Shown piece after piece: positions 37,166 to 47,180 of a stretch of DNA of 64,000 bases. How positions within the stretch are numbered: the stretch's first letter is position 1; the number at the start of each line of letters is the position of its first letter. Source of the stretch: Montifringilla adamsi (lineage: Eukaryota; Chordata; Aves; Passeriformes; Passeridae); assembly GCA_017590115.1 (NCBI GenBank), contig JAGGNK010006426.1, positions 445,221-509,220 on the forward strand. The letters run 5' to 3'. Made by a program: the position numbers and the translations under genes. Under the pieces are notes generated by a model. The model saw only the letters and a program-made list of their open reading frames with translations. It had not been told where the DNA came from and did no database searches.

Positions 37166-37222
37166 CTTTTTTCTTTTTTTTTTTTTTTTCTTTTTATAAT
37201 GCACACATCAGGGATGGCTGCA
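36974..37222 (+). repeat. Two 107-bp copies flanking the assembly gap
   Basis: Copy 1 (36974-37080) and copy 2 (37116-37222) each begin ACTACCTAATAAA, pass through a long T/CTTT tract and end in CACATCAGGGATGGCTGCA. Both are exactly 107 bases long. Copy 1 ends exactly at the first N and copy 2 starts exactly after the last N. They differ in the arrangement of C within the T tract and by single bases such as AATGAACACATC versus AATGCACACATC. This is most simply one locus assembled twice across a homopolymer break. Confidence 0.85.
37081..37115. other. Assembly gap (35 N)
   Basis: Thirty-five consecutive N. The odd length and the matching flanks suggest an estimated or leftover gap rather than a measured one. 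Confidence 0.99.
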
Positions 37223-37631
37223 CTGTAGAAAAGAGGAAAAACTGTGACTTCATGAGGTCATCATAGAAGGGCTCCAGCAATACCTTTCAGTCATGCCTCT
37301 AGATATACACAGTGTAACACCTAAGAAATAGGATGGCAAATTGTCAGCATTTAAAATGGAAAAACCTCTCCATTTTGTCTTATTTTACTGGACATCATAA
37401 ATGCCTGCCATGAGTTTGACTCCTTCCCCACCACTGCCAACCCTTACAACGCAAACGATCTAACATCACAGATTCAAGGGTTACTTTATTTCAGTGGGAA
37501 GTACAGTGTTTGCATATCTGAATTTATATACCTTACATCACAATATACAGAAACATTTGTGAAATTTACAGCTGAAGCAAGGTCTGCTGATTTCCCAACA
37601 AGTGCTTCAGCTACATGAGCATTGTTTTCCT

Positions 37632-37769
37632 TGTTTAGTTAATTGCCAGCAACTTCCTAACTTCACTCCAAAACAAACAATTCTGGTCAAATTTATGCCA
37701 TGTTTAGTTAATTGCCAGCAACTTCCTAACTTCACTCCAAAACAAACAATTCTGGTCAAATTTATGCCA
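37632..37769 (+). repeat. Perfect 2 x 69-bp tandem duplication
   Basis: The 69-bp unit starting TGTTTAGTTAATTGCCAGCA is present at 37632-37700 and 37701-37769 with no visible difference between copies. The unit is mixed-sequence and contains no shorter repeat, so this is either a very recent tandem duplication or an assembly artefact; it lies only about 400 bp from the gap. Confidence 0.95.
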
Positions 37770-38199
37770 TTTTAATTTAATTTAAATAATCCACACCCAC
37801 ACTGAGTATAATGAACCATACTTTTTTTCATGTACTAGTGTGTTCTTGGATGACTTTATCAGTTTTTTATTTCAGTTAACATTATCTTGGGCTCCCTAGG
37901 GAGAAAGAAGTAGTGTTGTACATTTCAGTCTCTGGAGACAAGCAATTCCTTTATTCCTACATTCCTTATATTGGCAAGAGAAAAGTCCCTTGTTAACAAT
38001 TTCTTTAAGAGTGAAAATATTTAAGTATCATTTGTAGGAGATAGTAAGTACTATTTATTATCAACAAATGCCTATTACCTTTCTAGGCATCCTTTCTGTA
38101 TCAACTAAATCAAAAAGGAAAATCCGCTGAACAGTAATTACCAAAAAGTGTATTCACTGCTTTTATCTACTCTTAAAAAAAACCCACATCAGAATTCTG

Positions 38200-38700
38200 T
38201 GCTTGGAAATGAGGAACACATTCCAGTCGACAATGTTTTCATAGCAGATTAAAATTCTTGGGTATGCTCCCTAAAGATTTTTATTAAGCAAGACCTTTAA
38301 TGTGCTCAGCAAAAGTTCAGGTTTTGTAACAGCTCTTCATTAAGGCTGAGTTCAAAGCAGCCAGTCTTTTGCCCTATTACAAGAAAATGCTGGTCAGGGA
38401 GCTTTGAGTTTAGCACTATGATATCAAAACCAGTCAGAATTAAACCATGGGATATTCCCATAATTACCTTATCTAAAATAAACCTAGGCTTAATTGGAGA
38501 AATTATCTGTCAGGCTTCCAATTTTTATAATGTAGCTACTCAAGTAACAGGAAAAGATGAACCCATTCTCCATTTTCTATTTCCCTTTAACAATGACAAT
38601 ATTATGTGGCTAAAGATTTCCTACTGAAGCTAAAGGCACATTTTGAACTGACCAATAAAAACACATATTTGCAGATGTTTGTTACATTCCCACATGATTT
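38200..38700. promoter_or_regulatory. Candidate conserved non-coding element (tentative)
   Basis: A mixed-composition block without simple repeats, containing several homeodomain-type cores (for example CATAATTACC and CTTAATTGG around 38457-38505). The impression of conserved regulatory DNA comes from composition and motif density only; without an alignment this is a guess. No open frame of note. Confidence 0.2.
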
Positions 38701-38759
38701 TTTGCTTCTTCATTGTTGTGAGAACCTGATATTACTTCAAGTCAATTTAGCTGCATGTT

Positions 38760-38761
<2 letters not shown>

Positions 38762-38814
<53 letters not shown>

Positions 38815-38825
38815 GTCTTGCAATG

Positions 38826-38878
<53 letters not shown>
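38762..38878. repeat. Paired poly-T tracts (49 and 47 T)
   Basis: T49 at 38762-38810 and T47 at 38832-38878, separated by only 21 bases (AAAGGTCTTGCAATGTTAAAA). On the minus strand they are poly-A. Neither follows a recognisable retrocopy on the minus strand. The similarity of the word after each tract (AATGTTAAAAT within the spacer, AATGCTAAAGT after the second) hints at a local duplication of one tract. Confidence 0.9.
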
Positions 38879-38881
<3 letters not shown>

Positions 38882-39559
38882 GCTAAAGTGGTCAGTGACT
38901 TGAAATGTCATAAGTCAAATAAGGAATAATCATTTAAGGGAATTCCTTGAACATACTGGCACAATACAGCATGACAGTAAGGCATACATTCCTGATTAAA
39001 TAATCAGACTTTATGTCTAAGCTTTTTAAATTTGGGGTACCCCTATTAAAATATTTGAAATTGTGATGAAATGCCTCCCTTATTTGGTCTTCCACTTATT
39101 AATATGATTTCTCAAAGGAAAGGTCAACTACTAGACAAGAAAAAATAAAGTAAATGTGTATTTTCTTAATAATTGAAGAAACTTTTGAGCATTAAGAAGA
39201 GATGAGAAAACACTGCGCCTCCAACAGTGAATTTTGTGGGAATGAATGCCACATAAAGTTCAACATTTTATTGTTCTGTTATAAAATGGCAACACTTAAT
39301 ATTACGCAGACATAGCAAAAATCTTCTATCTGTCTTAAGTAGCAAACCCTTATTTTCTTGGTGTAATAAAATGACATGAATTATAACAATAGTTCAGACT
39401 GAAGAAATGAAGCAGCATGAACATAATCAAAACCTCTCTCGGGGCTACTGTCATTATCCATTAAAAGGTAACTGACAACTTCTTCTTAATTTGCTATTAA
39501 TCTTCCACATTTCCCCCACAATTTAATATGGCAAGATTTTATTTAATTAGTATGCTCAT

Positions 39560-40060
39560 TATAATTGTTTGTCATAGTGGTTTGTTTAGTTGACACAAGT
39601 TGTCTAACACTGACTGTACAGATGGCAGAGTACCAGTGTCTAGTCTCAGAGGAACTATTTGACCACTGCAGTAAAAGAGCAATAAACAAAATAACAACAT
39701 TGCAGCCCACTCCAGTTTATGTAGGCAGTCAGCCTTTTATCGCTGTAAAACCTTGAAATGGATGTATGAGCACTGCTGCTATAAACAAAGAGTTGTTTAC
39801 AGCTTTGGGATGGCAGATACCACTACTGGCCTAGAAGCTTCAGCAGCCTGAATGTCAGAAACTGACTAATGTGGAGAAACATACAGTGGCTGGTTTTATA
39901 GAGAATATGTTTTATAAACCTCAAGGGACAATTTATCACAAATTCATCCACTGTGCTGCAGATTGCTGCTTTAATGTTGAATACTGGATTTCAGTCCATA
40001 TCATATCAGCTCAAGCAAAGAAGGGAGGGGAATCAAAGGCTGTACTAGCTTCATCATGTT
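39560..40060. promoter_or_regulatory. Candidate conserved regulatory block (tentative)
   Basis: About 500 bp of mixed, non-repetitive sequence with clustered transcription-factor-like words: TTTTATCGCTGTAAAA-type (about 39735-39750), AATAAACAAAATAAC (39681-39695), and the inverted forkhead-like pair at 39778-39803. Two 63-codon plus-strand frames cross it but show no family motif and are in different frames. It could be an enhancer in a gene desert or large intron. This is inference from motif content. Confidence 0.25.
39778..39803. promoter_or_regulatory. Inverted pair of forkhead-like sites, 11-4-11
   Basis: GCTATAAACAA (39778-39788) and TTGTTTACAGC (39793-39803) are reverse complements with one mismatch, separated by AGAG. 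Each arm contains TAAACA/TGTTTA, the core bound by forkhead (FOX) proteins. A spaced, inverted arrangement is compatible with binding of two molecules, but there is no proof of function. Confidence 0.4.
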
Positions 40061-41243
40061 AATTCTGGAATTTCTTCATAGCAAATCTATTTTAAATGCC
40101 TATTTTTCCATTGGTAAAAAGAAACTGTTGTGTGATTTATGCATAGTTTATTAGAAAAAGACAAACCTAGTTGCTCTCTTATGCTATATCAATATTACTT
40201 AATGGTATGCAGTTAAATCCGCTTGTCAAGACTGCATGTACGCCAGTCTATAATAATAATAAACCCCACATTTTATATTTGCCCATTTGCTAATAGGCAA
40301 AAAATGCAGCTGTACCCCCATACTGAAAAAGGAGTACTTCAAGAGCAGAGCAACAGTGCACACACTGATATTTTTATTGCCCTGTTACCTGTGTAAGTAG
40401 CCAATAAGTAGTCACCCATTTCCTTGATCCCCTGACAGTAATGAGATGGGTACATATAATTTATTTCCTTTGCCTTTTCTCTTTGTGAAACATGTAATAC
40501 ATAATTCTGATTGCAAATGTAAAGTCAGATGTTGAGTGTTGCACAGAAATTCTGAATTTAAATTTGGAACTAAAACTTAAGTTACTTTCCACTAATACAA
40601 ATTTCATGCTAATGTAATTCCACAGAATTACACAAAATCCATACTGACAGGAAATGTGAGATGACAACAGAGATCTAACATTAATGTCAGTTAAGTCTTG
40701 CTTCCAAACTAACACTTTCAAAGGTACTTAAGATCAAATAACACAAGATCCTTTTCTGAAAAGCTTCTGAAAATATTTTACACAAGCTGCAAAATTTCAA
40801 TAGCATAACTCCCTTCACATTACATACTTAGCTGAAAACATTACATAGCTGTTTGGACTCTTCCAAGTTTGTAGCTGAGGGATGATTATTTGAGCACCAC
40901 TTTCAAGGACATTTGAATTTTCAGCAATGGTATAGGCCAGTATTTCCTGTGTAGGATCACTGCATCAATACTTGCCAAGCAATTTTCAAGCTTTTACCTG
41001 TTTTTGAATCTTTACCTCTCTGAATCTGAAACCTTGACTTTCCCTAAGACAGTAAAATTATATTCTTATAATTACTAAGATTTTTAAAGTTCTAAATAAA
41101 ATTGGATAGATCAAATCATACAAGTTTTTCATAGTGGAATATAAGATCAACTCTTACAAAATGACCGCTCAGGTTTGTTTATCATATTAGCCATAAAGAA
41201 AAATTTGTGAAGGGATACATGCAGTATTCAGATTCTGTAAACA
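40061..41243. other. No gene seen; AT-rich DNA
   Basis: No recognised coding or repeat sequence up to the LTR. Confidence 0.5.
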
Positions 41244-41674
41244 TGGTTCTGTTGCTCAGGGTTTTTCTCCTGGGAAACTAAAAGGCAACGAGAAGCCTTA
41301 GAGGAAAGAAGAACAATTCTTATTTCATTTGCTTCTCTTGTGTTGTGCTCATGTGGAATGTGCTTGGAAATTGTTTACCTAAGGTGATTGCTTGATTAGA
41401 CTCTGGTGTGAGTTGTTTTGACTCATTTGCCAATTAGGGCCAAGCTGTGTCGGAACTCCAGAGAGAGTCACAAGTTTTCATTATCATCTTTTTAGTATTC
41501 AGTAAGTATCTTTTCTGTATTCTTTAGTATAGTATAGTATATTATAGTATAGTATAGTATAGTATAGTATAGTATAGTATTCTTTAATATAATATAGTAT
41601 AATAAAGTAATAAATTAGCCCTCTGAGGAGTCCTCATCATTCCTTCCTTTGTCGGTGGCCCTGCATTTACAACA
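41244..41674 (+). mobile_element. Solo LTR of an endogenous retrovirus (passerine type)
   Basis: Begins with TG (41244, or alternatively 41250) and ends with CA (ATTTACAACA, 41665-41674). Internal blocks GTGGAATGTGCTTGGAAATT, GGACTC-like GACTCTGGTGTGAGTTGT, GGGCCAAGCTGTGTCGGAAC and TCCTTCCTTTGTCGGTGG match an LTR I remember from songbird genomes. An AATAAA polyadenylation signal lies at 41601-41606, giving plus orientation. No internal retroviral sequence lies on either side and there is no second LTR, so it is a solo LTR left by recombination. I see no convincing target-site duplication, so the exact left edge is uncertain. It has no coding capacity. Confidence 0.8.
41526..41580 (+). repeat. 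AGTAT pentanucleotide repeat inside the LTR
   Basis: About eleven AGTAT units with one variant (ATATT) at about 41540, followed by degenerate units (AATATAATATAGTATAATA) up to 41605. The repeat sits just upstream of the AATAAA signal, in the likely R region, so it is part of the element rather than a later insertion. Confidence 0.92.
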
Positions 41675-44600
41675 GATGCACTTGCAGATCAATTGTGCAA
41701 AAGTTTGATATATTTCTCCAGTAAAGAATATATAAATCAAATTCTCGTTGTAGTGTAAGAGAAGCTTTTCAGATACAATAATTCTGGAGTGAAAACTTTA
41801 GTGAGATATTGAATTATTTTGCGCTGAATGCCCAGGAAAATAGAAAACAGAGAGAATAGTCAGTCTACCTAAATGTAATGCTTACAATATGGATGACGGA
41901 ACAAAATACAGTACAAAATGTATCATAGCATAAGATTATTTAAACATTTGAAAGGTAGGCAGGAGAAGAACAAAAACAACTTTCATGGAATTTTAGCACA
42001 TATTGAAATTAAAAGTTCTATAAGATAGAATAGAATATATATTAATCTAGTTTTATGACTTTCGTTTTAAGGCTTATTTCATAGTAAAAAATAAAGTTCT
42101 AAATTGTAAAGAATAAGTAACATAGAATAAGCACCCAAGAGAAAGGAAATTTTCATTCAAAATATCAGCAAAGAATACAGCAGAAATACTATTTTAATGA
42201 AAAAGAGATTTTATTATAGTAAGTATTTTGGAGTAAGTGAGATTTAGCTAAGGACAATGTTAATATGATGTTTCCGTTATGAGTGAGTTTGTATCTTGAT
42301 TATACATACTTGCTGACAAAAAACCAGATATACACAATGTCCCAAATTCCACATATTTAGGGAACCACATCTTAAATTACTTTATGGCACTTTTGCATTT
42401 ATGAACAAGCAATATCTTCCCTTGTTCATATTATATTCCCTATACCATAGTTTGAATTAATAATCAACTCATAAGTTAACTGCATTTTTTTAATTCTTTC
42501 ATCTATTTTTCTTTCATTCTAAAAAAAAATCTAGCACTAATTGGAAGATCTGAATGATATAGCCTAGAAAAGGTTTCCTTAGCAATAACAGGACATTCGC
42601 CACCACTACAAACTCTTTCATTTTGTGCTGAAGCAGTGCTTACATTGACATCAGCAAACTATTTTCAAAGTTGACACATGAGAAGCATTAAAAAAGTTTG
42701 AACTTTTCAACTAAGGTAGAGCAAAAGGAATACAGACGGACTGGTAGGCTGCCAACAAGATACCTCCTTGATTTAATGTCAATATCTACACAAGGCAACA
42801 CCTTCAGGAATATAAATCCAAGGTACTGTATGGGAATAAGGGCATTTCTGTATTCCTTACATCCACCTCACCTTGATTTTGGAAATCTGTTACCATGCAC
42901 TGGGCCATCCTAGGAAGGAAACTCACAACTCATCTCTTTCTGCTTACACTAGCTAGCCACATAATTTATCTAAAACTCTTGGAATGCTTTTCTGATTTCA
43001 AGGGCAAAGGCATGGACATCTCCTGAAAAGGCTTTTTCAGCTTGAGCCAGGCTCAGAAGTGAGTCATTCTCCCAGTTCTTTCTCATTGTTAAAGTAGAAT
43101 GTTCATAAGAATGAGAAATAGTGACTGATTATGCATCCTGACCAGATGTATTTCTGCTGACCAACCACCTCATACAAAATATAATGTCAAGGAAGATTTT
43201 TGCTCACTGTTTGCACTTCAGTGGAATGAGAGGATGTTCTGCCTACAACTAAGCACAGTCTGGCCTGTCACCAGCTGTATACCTCTCTATGTTTTTAAAC
43301 ATAGAGCATGTATGTATTGGACCTACATTTTTTGTCCCTCAAAACAGGTTTATACAAGCCAGGACATCAACAGATAAGTGCTGTATATTTATCCCAATTA
43401 TGTTCTTCTTCATCATCCAACCAAGTATCCTGCATATTGGCTACTGCATTTCACTAGGAAATGGTCTGTAAAGCACTATTATGCAGGAGTTTTCTTTGCA
43501 ATATTTTCTTTTGCCAAAAAAAGGAATACTGGGACCAGTAATGTAATTCTCTCAACATAACACAAAAGGCTTGTGAAGTCTGAGTATCCCTTCTCCCTCT
43601 CTACACTCTTGTAATCTAAAACAGGACAGGGAGCTAGTTTTCACCATCTGAACAACTGAAGAGAGGAAAAATGAAAGTCTGGATGTTGCCAAATGCATGT
43701 TACCTAACTTAAAAGGGAGAAAACCCCGAAGTTTTATATAGGTTTTGAAGTTAGAGGTCAGAAGACTATATCAGGGTATTTAGCTAGTAGAGTTTTCATA
43801 ACTTCATCTATAGTGCTGTCTGACTCCTATGTCAATTACATGAGAGAACAAGACATTTTATTCAGACGTGAATAAAACACCTGAATAAAAGCATGAAATG
43901 CAAATTCCAGAATTTTCAAAAGTGACAGGCTCTTAGCTAGCTGTTTCAAGATTATTTAAATTTATAGGCGTTCTACACACAAAGAATTCATAGCCTTTAA
44001 TATACTTTAAGATGCTTGCATATATATTGTTTGTATTATGTTGGCCATTATCCCTGTAGCCAGACTCCACTGACATAACAATCTTAAAGCATGCATTCTG
44101 TCCCTCTTTCTCCAGTTTGGTTTTCATTGTCATGACAGACAAACTCAATCCTGATATACTGAAAGTTTTCCATCTTTAATTCACTATTTATTTTCCTCTA
44201 AGGCAACTAGATTGCACTTTTAAAATTCAGCTCAAGGATTCCTTTTCATCTGTAAACCAGACTAAGAGATTTGCCAATGTCATGTTCCACTTCAAGTTTC
44301 TCATTTTCCCCTATATGTCCATTCTTAGATATTTTAATTTCCCAGAAAGTCAGCACTGCTTTTTTTTCCCCAGTCTAGCTGTCAAGACTTGGCACTCACT
44401 CATTTTTGTCTTTTTTGGTAAATGCCAGGAAAGATCTTTCACCTTTTGTTTTTTTCTTTTCTCCTTTATTTTCTTTGAGCACAATACAGGAAAAGAAATT
44501 AAACCATCTATATTTGTATCAAACCAGTTACAAAAACCAGTAAATTAACGAGCTGCAAGCAAAATATGACTGGAGTAGCTTTTTGTTCTTGAGAAAAACT

Positions 44601-45219
44601 AGTTTTATGCCTGGTGACTTCATTTACTTTGTTTGTAACTGAAATGAAATAAGTCAGTTGGGTAATCTCCCACCAGCATTTAATAGATCCTTTTCCACAT
44701 CACAAAAGCACTACACAATTTGGCACTGTTCTGAATGATTGGCAACTCCTACTCAGGAGAGACCAAAGAATGAAATGCCAAGGGTTTTGCAGGTCAGTGC
44801 TTTGCCAGAACTATATTGGAAAGCTTGTTTCTCTCTTTAGAAATGCTGTAAGTTGTTTATATTCATGTGAAATAAAGTGCAACCAAATAAAAAAACCTAA
44901 CAGAAAAAAAAAATCATCAAGATACTTATTGCTCGAAGTTGATGACAGAAGGAAATAGAAGTATTCTAAATCTATTTTCCCATCTTCTTCCACAAATAAC
45001 ACAAAGTTTTGAAAGTTTTATAATGGGAAAAATATCCCCATTGCTGAAATGCTAATGTGTTGGATGCATAATTTTCTAATCTGTTTATTATTAAATGGTG
45101 TTACAGAGTAATGAATCAGCAAATGTGTAACTAAAGCCTCAGAAAATGGTTGCATTATACTGTTACTTTAGCAGGGAGTGTGGAACTGCTCCAATCATAA
45201 AAATGATAAATTCCTAAAT
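41675..45219. other. No gene seen; AT-rich DNA
   Basis: No recognised genes or transposons in 3.5 kb. Open frames at 42698-42913, 43289-43471 and 44282-44548 have no family features I recognise. Contains the inverted repeat at 43285. Confidence 0.5.
43285..43306. repeat. 22-bp near-palindrome
   Basis: CTCTATGTTT and AAACATAGAG are exact reverse complements separated by TT. No tract or motif around it suggests a role. Confidence 0.7.
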
Positions 45220-45651
45220 TCACAGCATCACAAAATGGTTGAGGTTGAAAGGAATTTTTGGAGACAATCTAGTCCAGCTAAACCTGTTAAAGAAGGTTCA
45301 CCTAAAGCAATTTGCACAGAATTAAGATCATGCAGGTTTGAATAAATCCAGAGGAGACTTCAAAACATCTATGGGCAGCCTGTTCCAATGCTTGGTCACC
45401 TTCAAAAAAAGGTTTTTCCTCCTATTCAGTATGTCTTCGTAGTCCTCAAACTGTATTTCCATTTGTGTACATTGTCCTGTCACTGGACATGACTGAAGAC
45501 AGTCTGATCCCGTCCTCTTGGCACCTGCCCTTAAAATAATTGTACACATTGATAAGATCCCTGTTCAGTCACCTCTTCTCAAGGCTAAACTGACCCAGCT
45601 CCCTCAGCTTTTCATCATAAGATGATATGCTCCAGTCTCCCAATAGTCTTT

Positions 45652-46529
45652 CTAGCTCTCCAGAAGTTCCTTGCGTTTTTTGAACGGGATAGCCCAGAAC
45701 CAGACACGGTATTTCAGGCAAAGCCTCACTGCTTCAGAGTAGAGGAGCAGGATCTCTTCCCTCAACCTCCAGGCTATTCCTAATGCTATTCCTAATGCCC
45801 CCCAGGACACCATTGGCCTTTTGGCCACAAGACCACTCTGCTGGCACATGGACAGGTCTTTTCCCACAAAGCTCCTTCCCAGCAGGTCAGCCCCCAACCT
45901 TGTGCTGGAGTGTAGGTTATTCTTCCCCAGGTGCAGGACCCTGCACTTGCCTTTGTCAAAATTCATTAGGTGCCTCTCTGCACAGCTCTCCATCCAGTCC
46001 AGGTCTCTCTGAATGGCAGCACAGCTCTGGAGTATCAGCAATTTGTCCCAGTTTTGTGACATCGGCAAATCTACTGAGGGCAATTCTGTCCCTTCATCCA
46101 GGTCTTTGATAAACGAGCTGAACAAGACTGTACCCAGCACTGACCCCTGGGGAACACTGCTGTGGGCCTCCAACCGGCCTCCACAACCGGCCTGTGAGCT
46201 CCTCCATTCCGCCAGATACACCTCACTGTCCGTTCGTCTAGCCCACGCTTGCTGAGCTTACCTGGGAGTTTGTTACGGAAGACAGGGTCAAAAGCCTTGC
46301 TGAAGTCAAGGCTGACAGCATCCACCGCCCTGTCCTCATCTACCCTGACAGCCATGCCAAAATAGAAGGTAATCAGCTTGGTCAAGCATGATCTCCCCTT
46401 GGTGAATCCATGGTGATTATTCCTGATAACTGCTTTGCCTCCATGTACTGAGATATGACAACCAGCTTGATTTGTTCCACCATCTTTCCAGGCACGGACA
46501 TAAGGCATCCTGGCCTGTAGTTTCCACAC
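45652..46529 (-). pseudogene. CR1 ORF2 reverse transcriptase remnant
   Basis: Two overlapping minus-strand frames cover the palm domain. The upstream frame (46529-46071, 152 codons) has HGFTKGRSCLTKLI at residues 40-53 and LDFSKAFD at 74-81, the block carrying the first catalytic aspartate, then GLDERTVRCIW from about 96. The downstream frame (46221-45652, 189 codons) has VPQGSVLGTVLF at 23-34, FIKDLDEG at 37-44, AAIQRDLDW at 68-76 and FDKGKCRVLHLGKNN at 88-102. The second catalytic box is out of frame with both of these neighbours and reads FADV (46058-46069), so one catalytic aspartate is lost. The enzyme is dead. Confidence 0.9.
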
Positions 46530-47066
46530 TAGTGTAGCCTAACCTTGAATACTGTATGCAGTCTCAGCATCACAATGTAAGATTTTAATCTATTAGAGAA
46601 TGACCAAAGCAAGGCTATGCAGATGGTGAAGGGCCTTGATAGGAAGCCATACACTGAGCAGCTGAGGTCATTCGGTCTGATCAGCCTGGAGGAGACTTAG
46701 CAGAGAACCCCTTGCAGTCTACAACTTCCTCATGAGGAGAAGGGGCAGACACTGTTTGCTTCTCTGTGTGACCAGTGACAGGCCCAGAGGAAATGGTCTA
46801 AAGCTGTGTGAGGGGAAGTTTAGGCAGGATATGAGGAAGAGGTTCTTCACCCAGAGAATGGCTGGGCACTGGAACAGCTCCCCAGGGAAATAGTCACAGC
46901 ACCAGGGTGAGAGAGTTCAAGTAGCATTTGGACAATGCCCTCAGTCACATGGTGTGATTTTCAGGGCTGTCCTCTGTAGGGTCAGGAAACGGACTTTGCT
47001 GTTCCTTCTGAGTTCCTTCCAGCTTGAAATATCTGTGATTCCAGCTTGAAATATCTGTGATTCTGA
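46526..47066 (+). mobile_element. CR1 LINE 3' end inserted into an older CR1
   Basis: Plus-strand CR1 beginning ACACTAGTGTAGCCTAACC and continuing with TTGAATACTGTATGCAGTCT, AGATGGTGAAGGGCCTTGAT, GCAGTCTACAACTTCCTCAT, GAAGAGGTTCTTCACCCAGA, GGGCACTGGAACAGCTCCCC and GAGTTCCTTCCAGCTTGAAA. Its 3' end holds a 22-bp perfect tandem duplication (47019-47040 and 47041-47062). TTCC is found on both sides (46522-46525 and 47067-47070), consistent with a 4-bp target-site duplication. It is younger than its host, since it splits it. Confidence 0.9.
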
Positions 47067-47180
47067 TTCCTGGGTCCTCCTGCTTGCACTCTTTGAAGGC
47101 TAGAGTGACTCTGCCTTTCATCCAGTCCTAAAGCACTTCTCCTCTCATTGACCTTTCAGAAAGTGGCTTAGCAGTTCCAG

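Larger units (their letters stand above)
45220..47180 (-). mobile_element. Longest CR1 LINE in the window, split by a second CR1
   Basis: On the minus strand the element runs from 3' UTR (left edge CACAGCATCACAAAATGGTT) through the C-terminus of ORF2 and the reverse transcriptase palm to the region before it. It is continuous from 45220 to 46525 and resumes at 47067 with CCTGGGTCCTCCTGCTTGCA and TTTCATCCAGTCCTAAAGCA, fading out near 47180. The interruption at 46526-47066 is a plus-strand CR1. A small internal duplication GCTATTCCTAAT occurs twice at about 45773-45796. About 1.4 kb of this element is present, more than any other copy here, but frameshifts break ORF2. Confidence 0.92.

Noticed and set aside
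37632..37769. Direct repeat considered as a CRISPR-like or satellite array
   Set aside because: Only two abutting units with no spacers, in vertebrate-type DNA.
41244..41674. Possibility of a complete endogenous retrovirus at the LTR
   Set aside because: No gag, pol or env similarity on either side and no second LTR within the window; it is a solo LTR.
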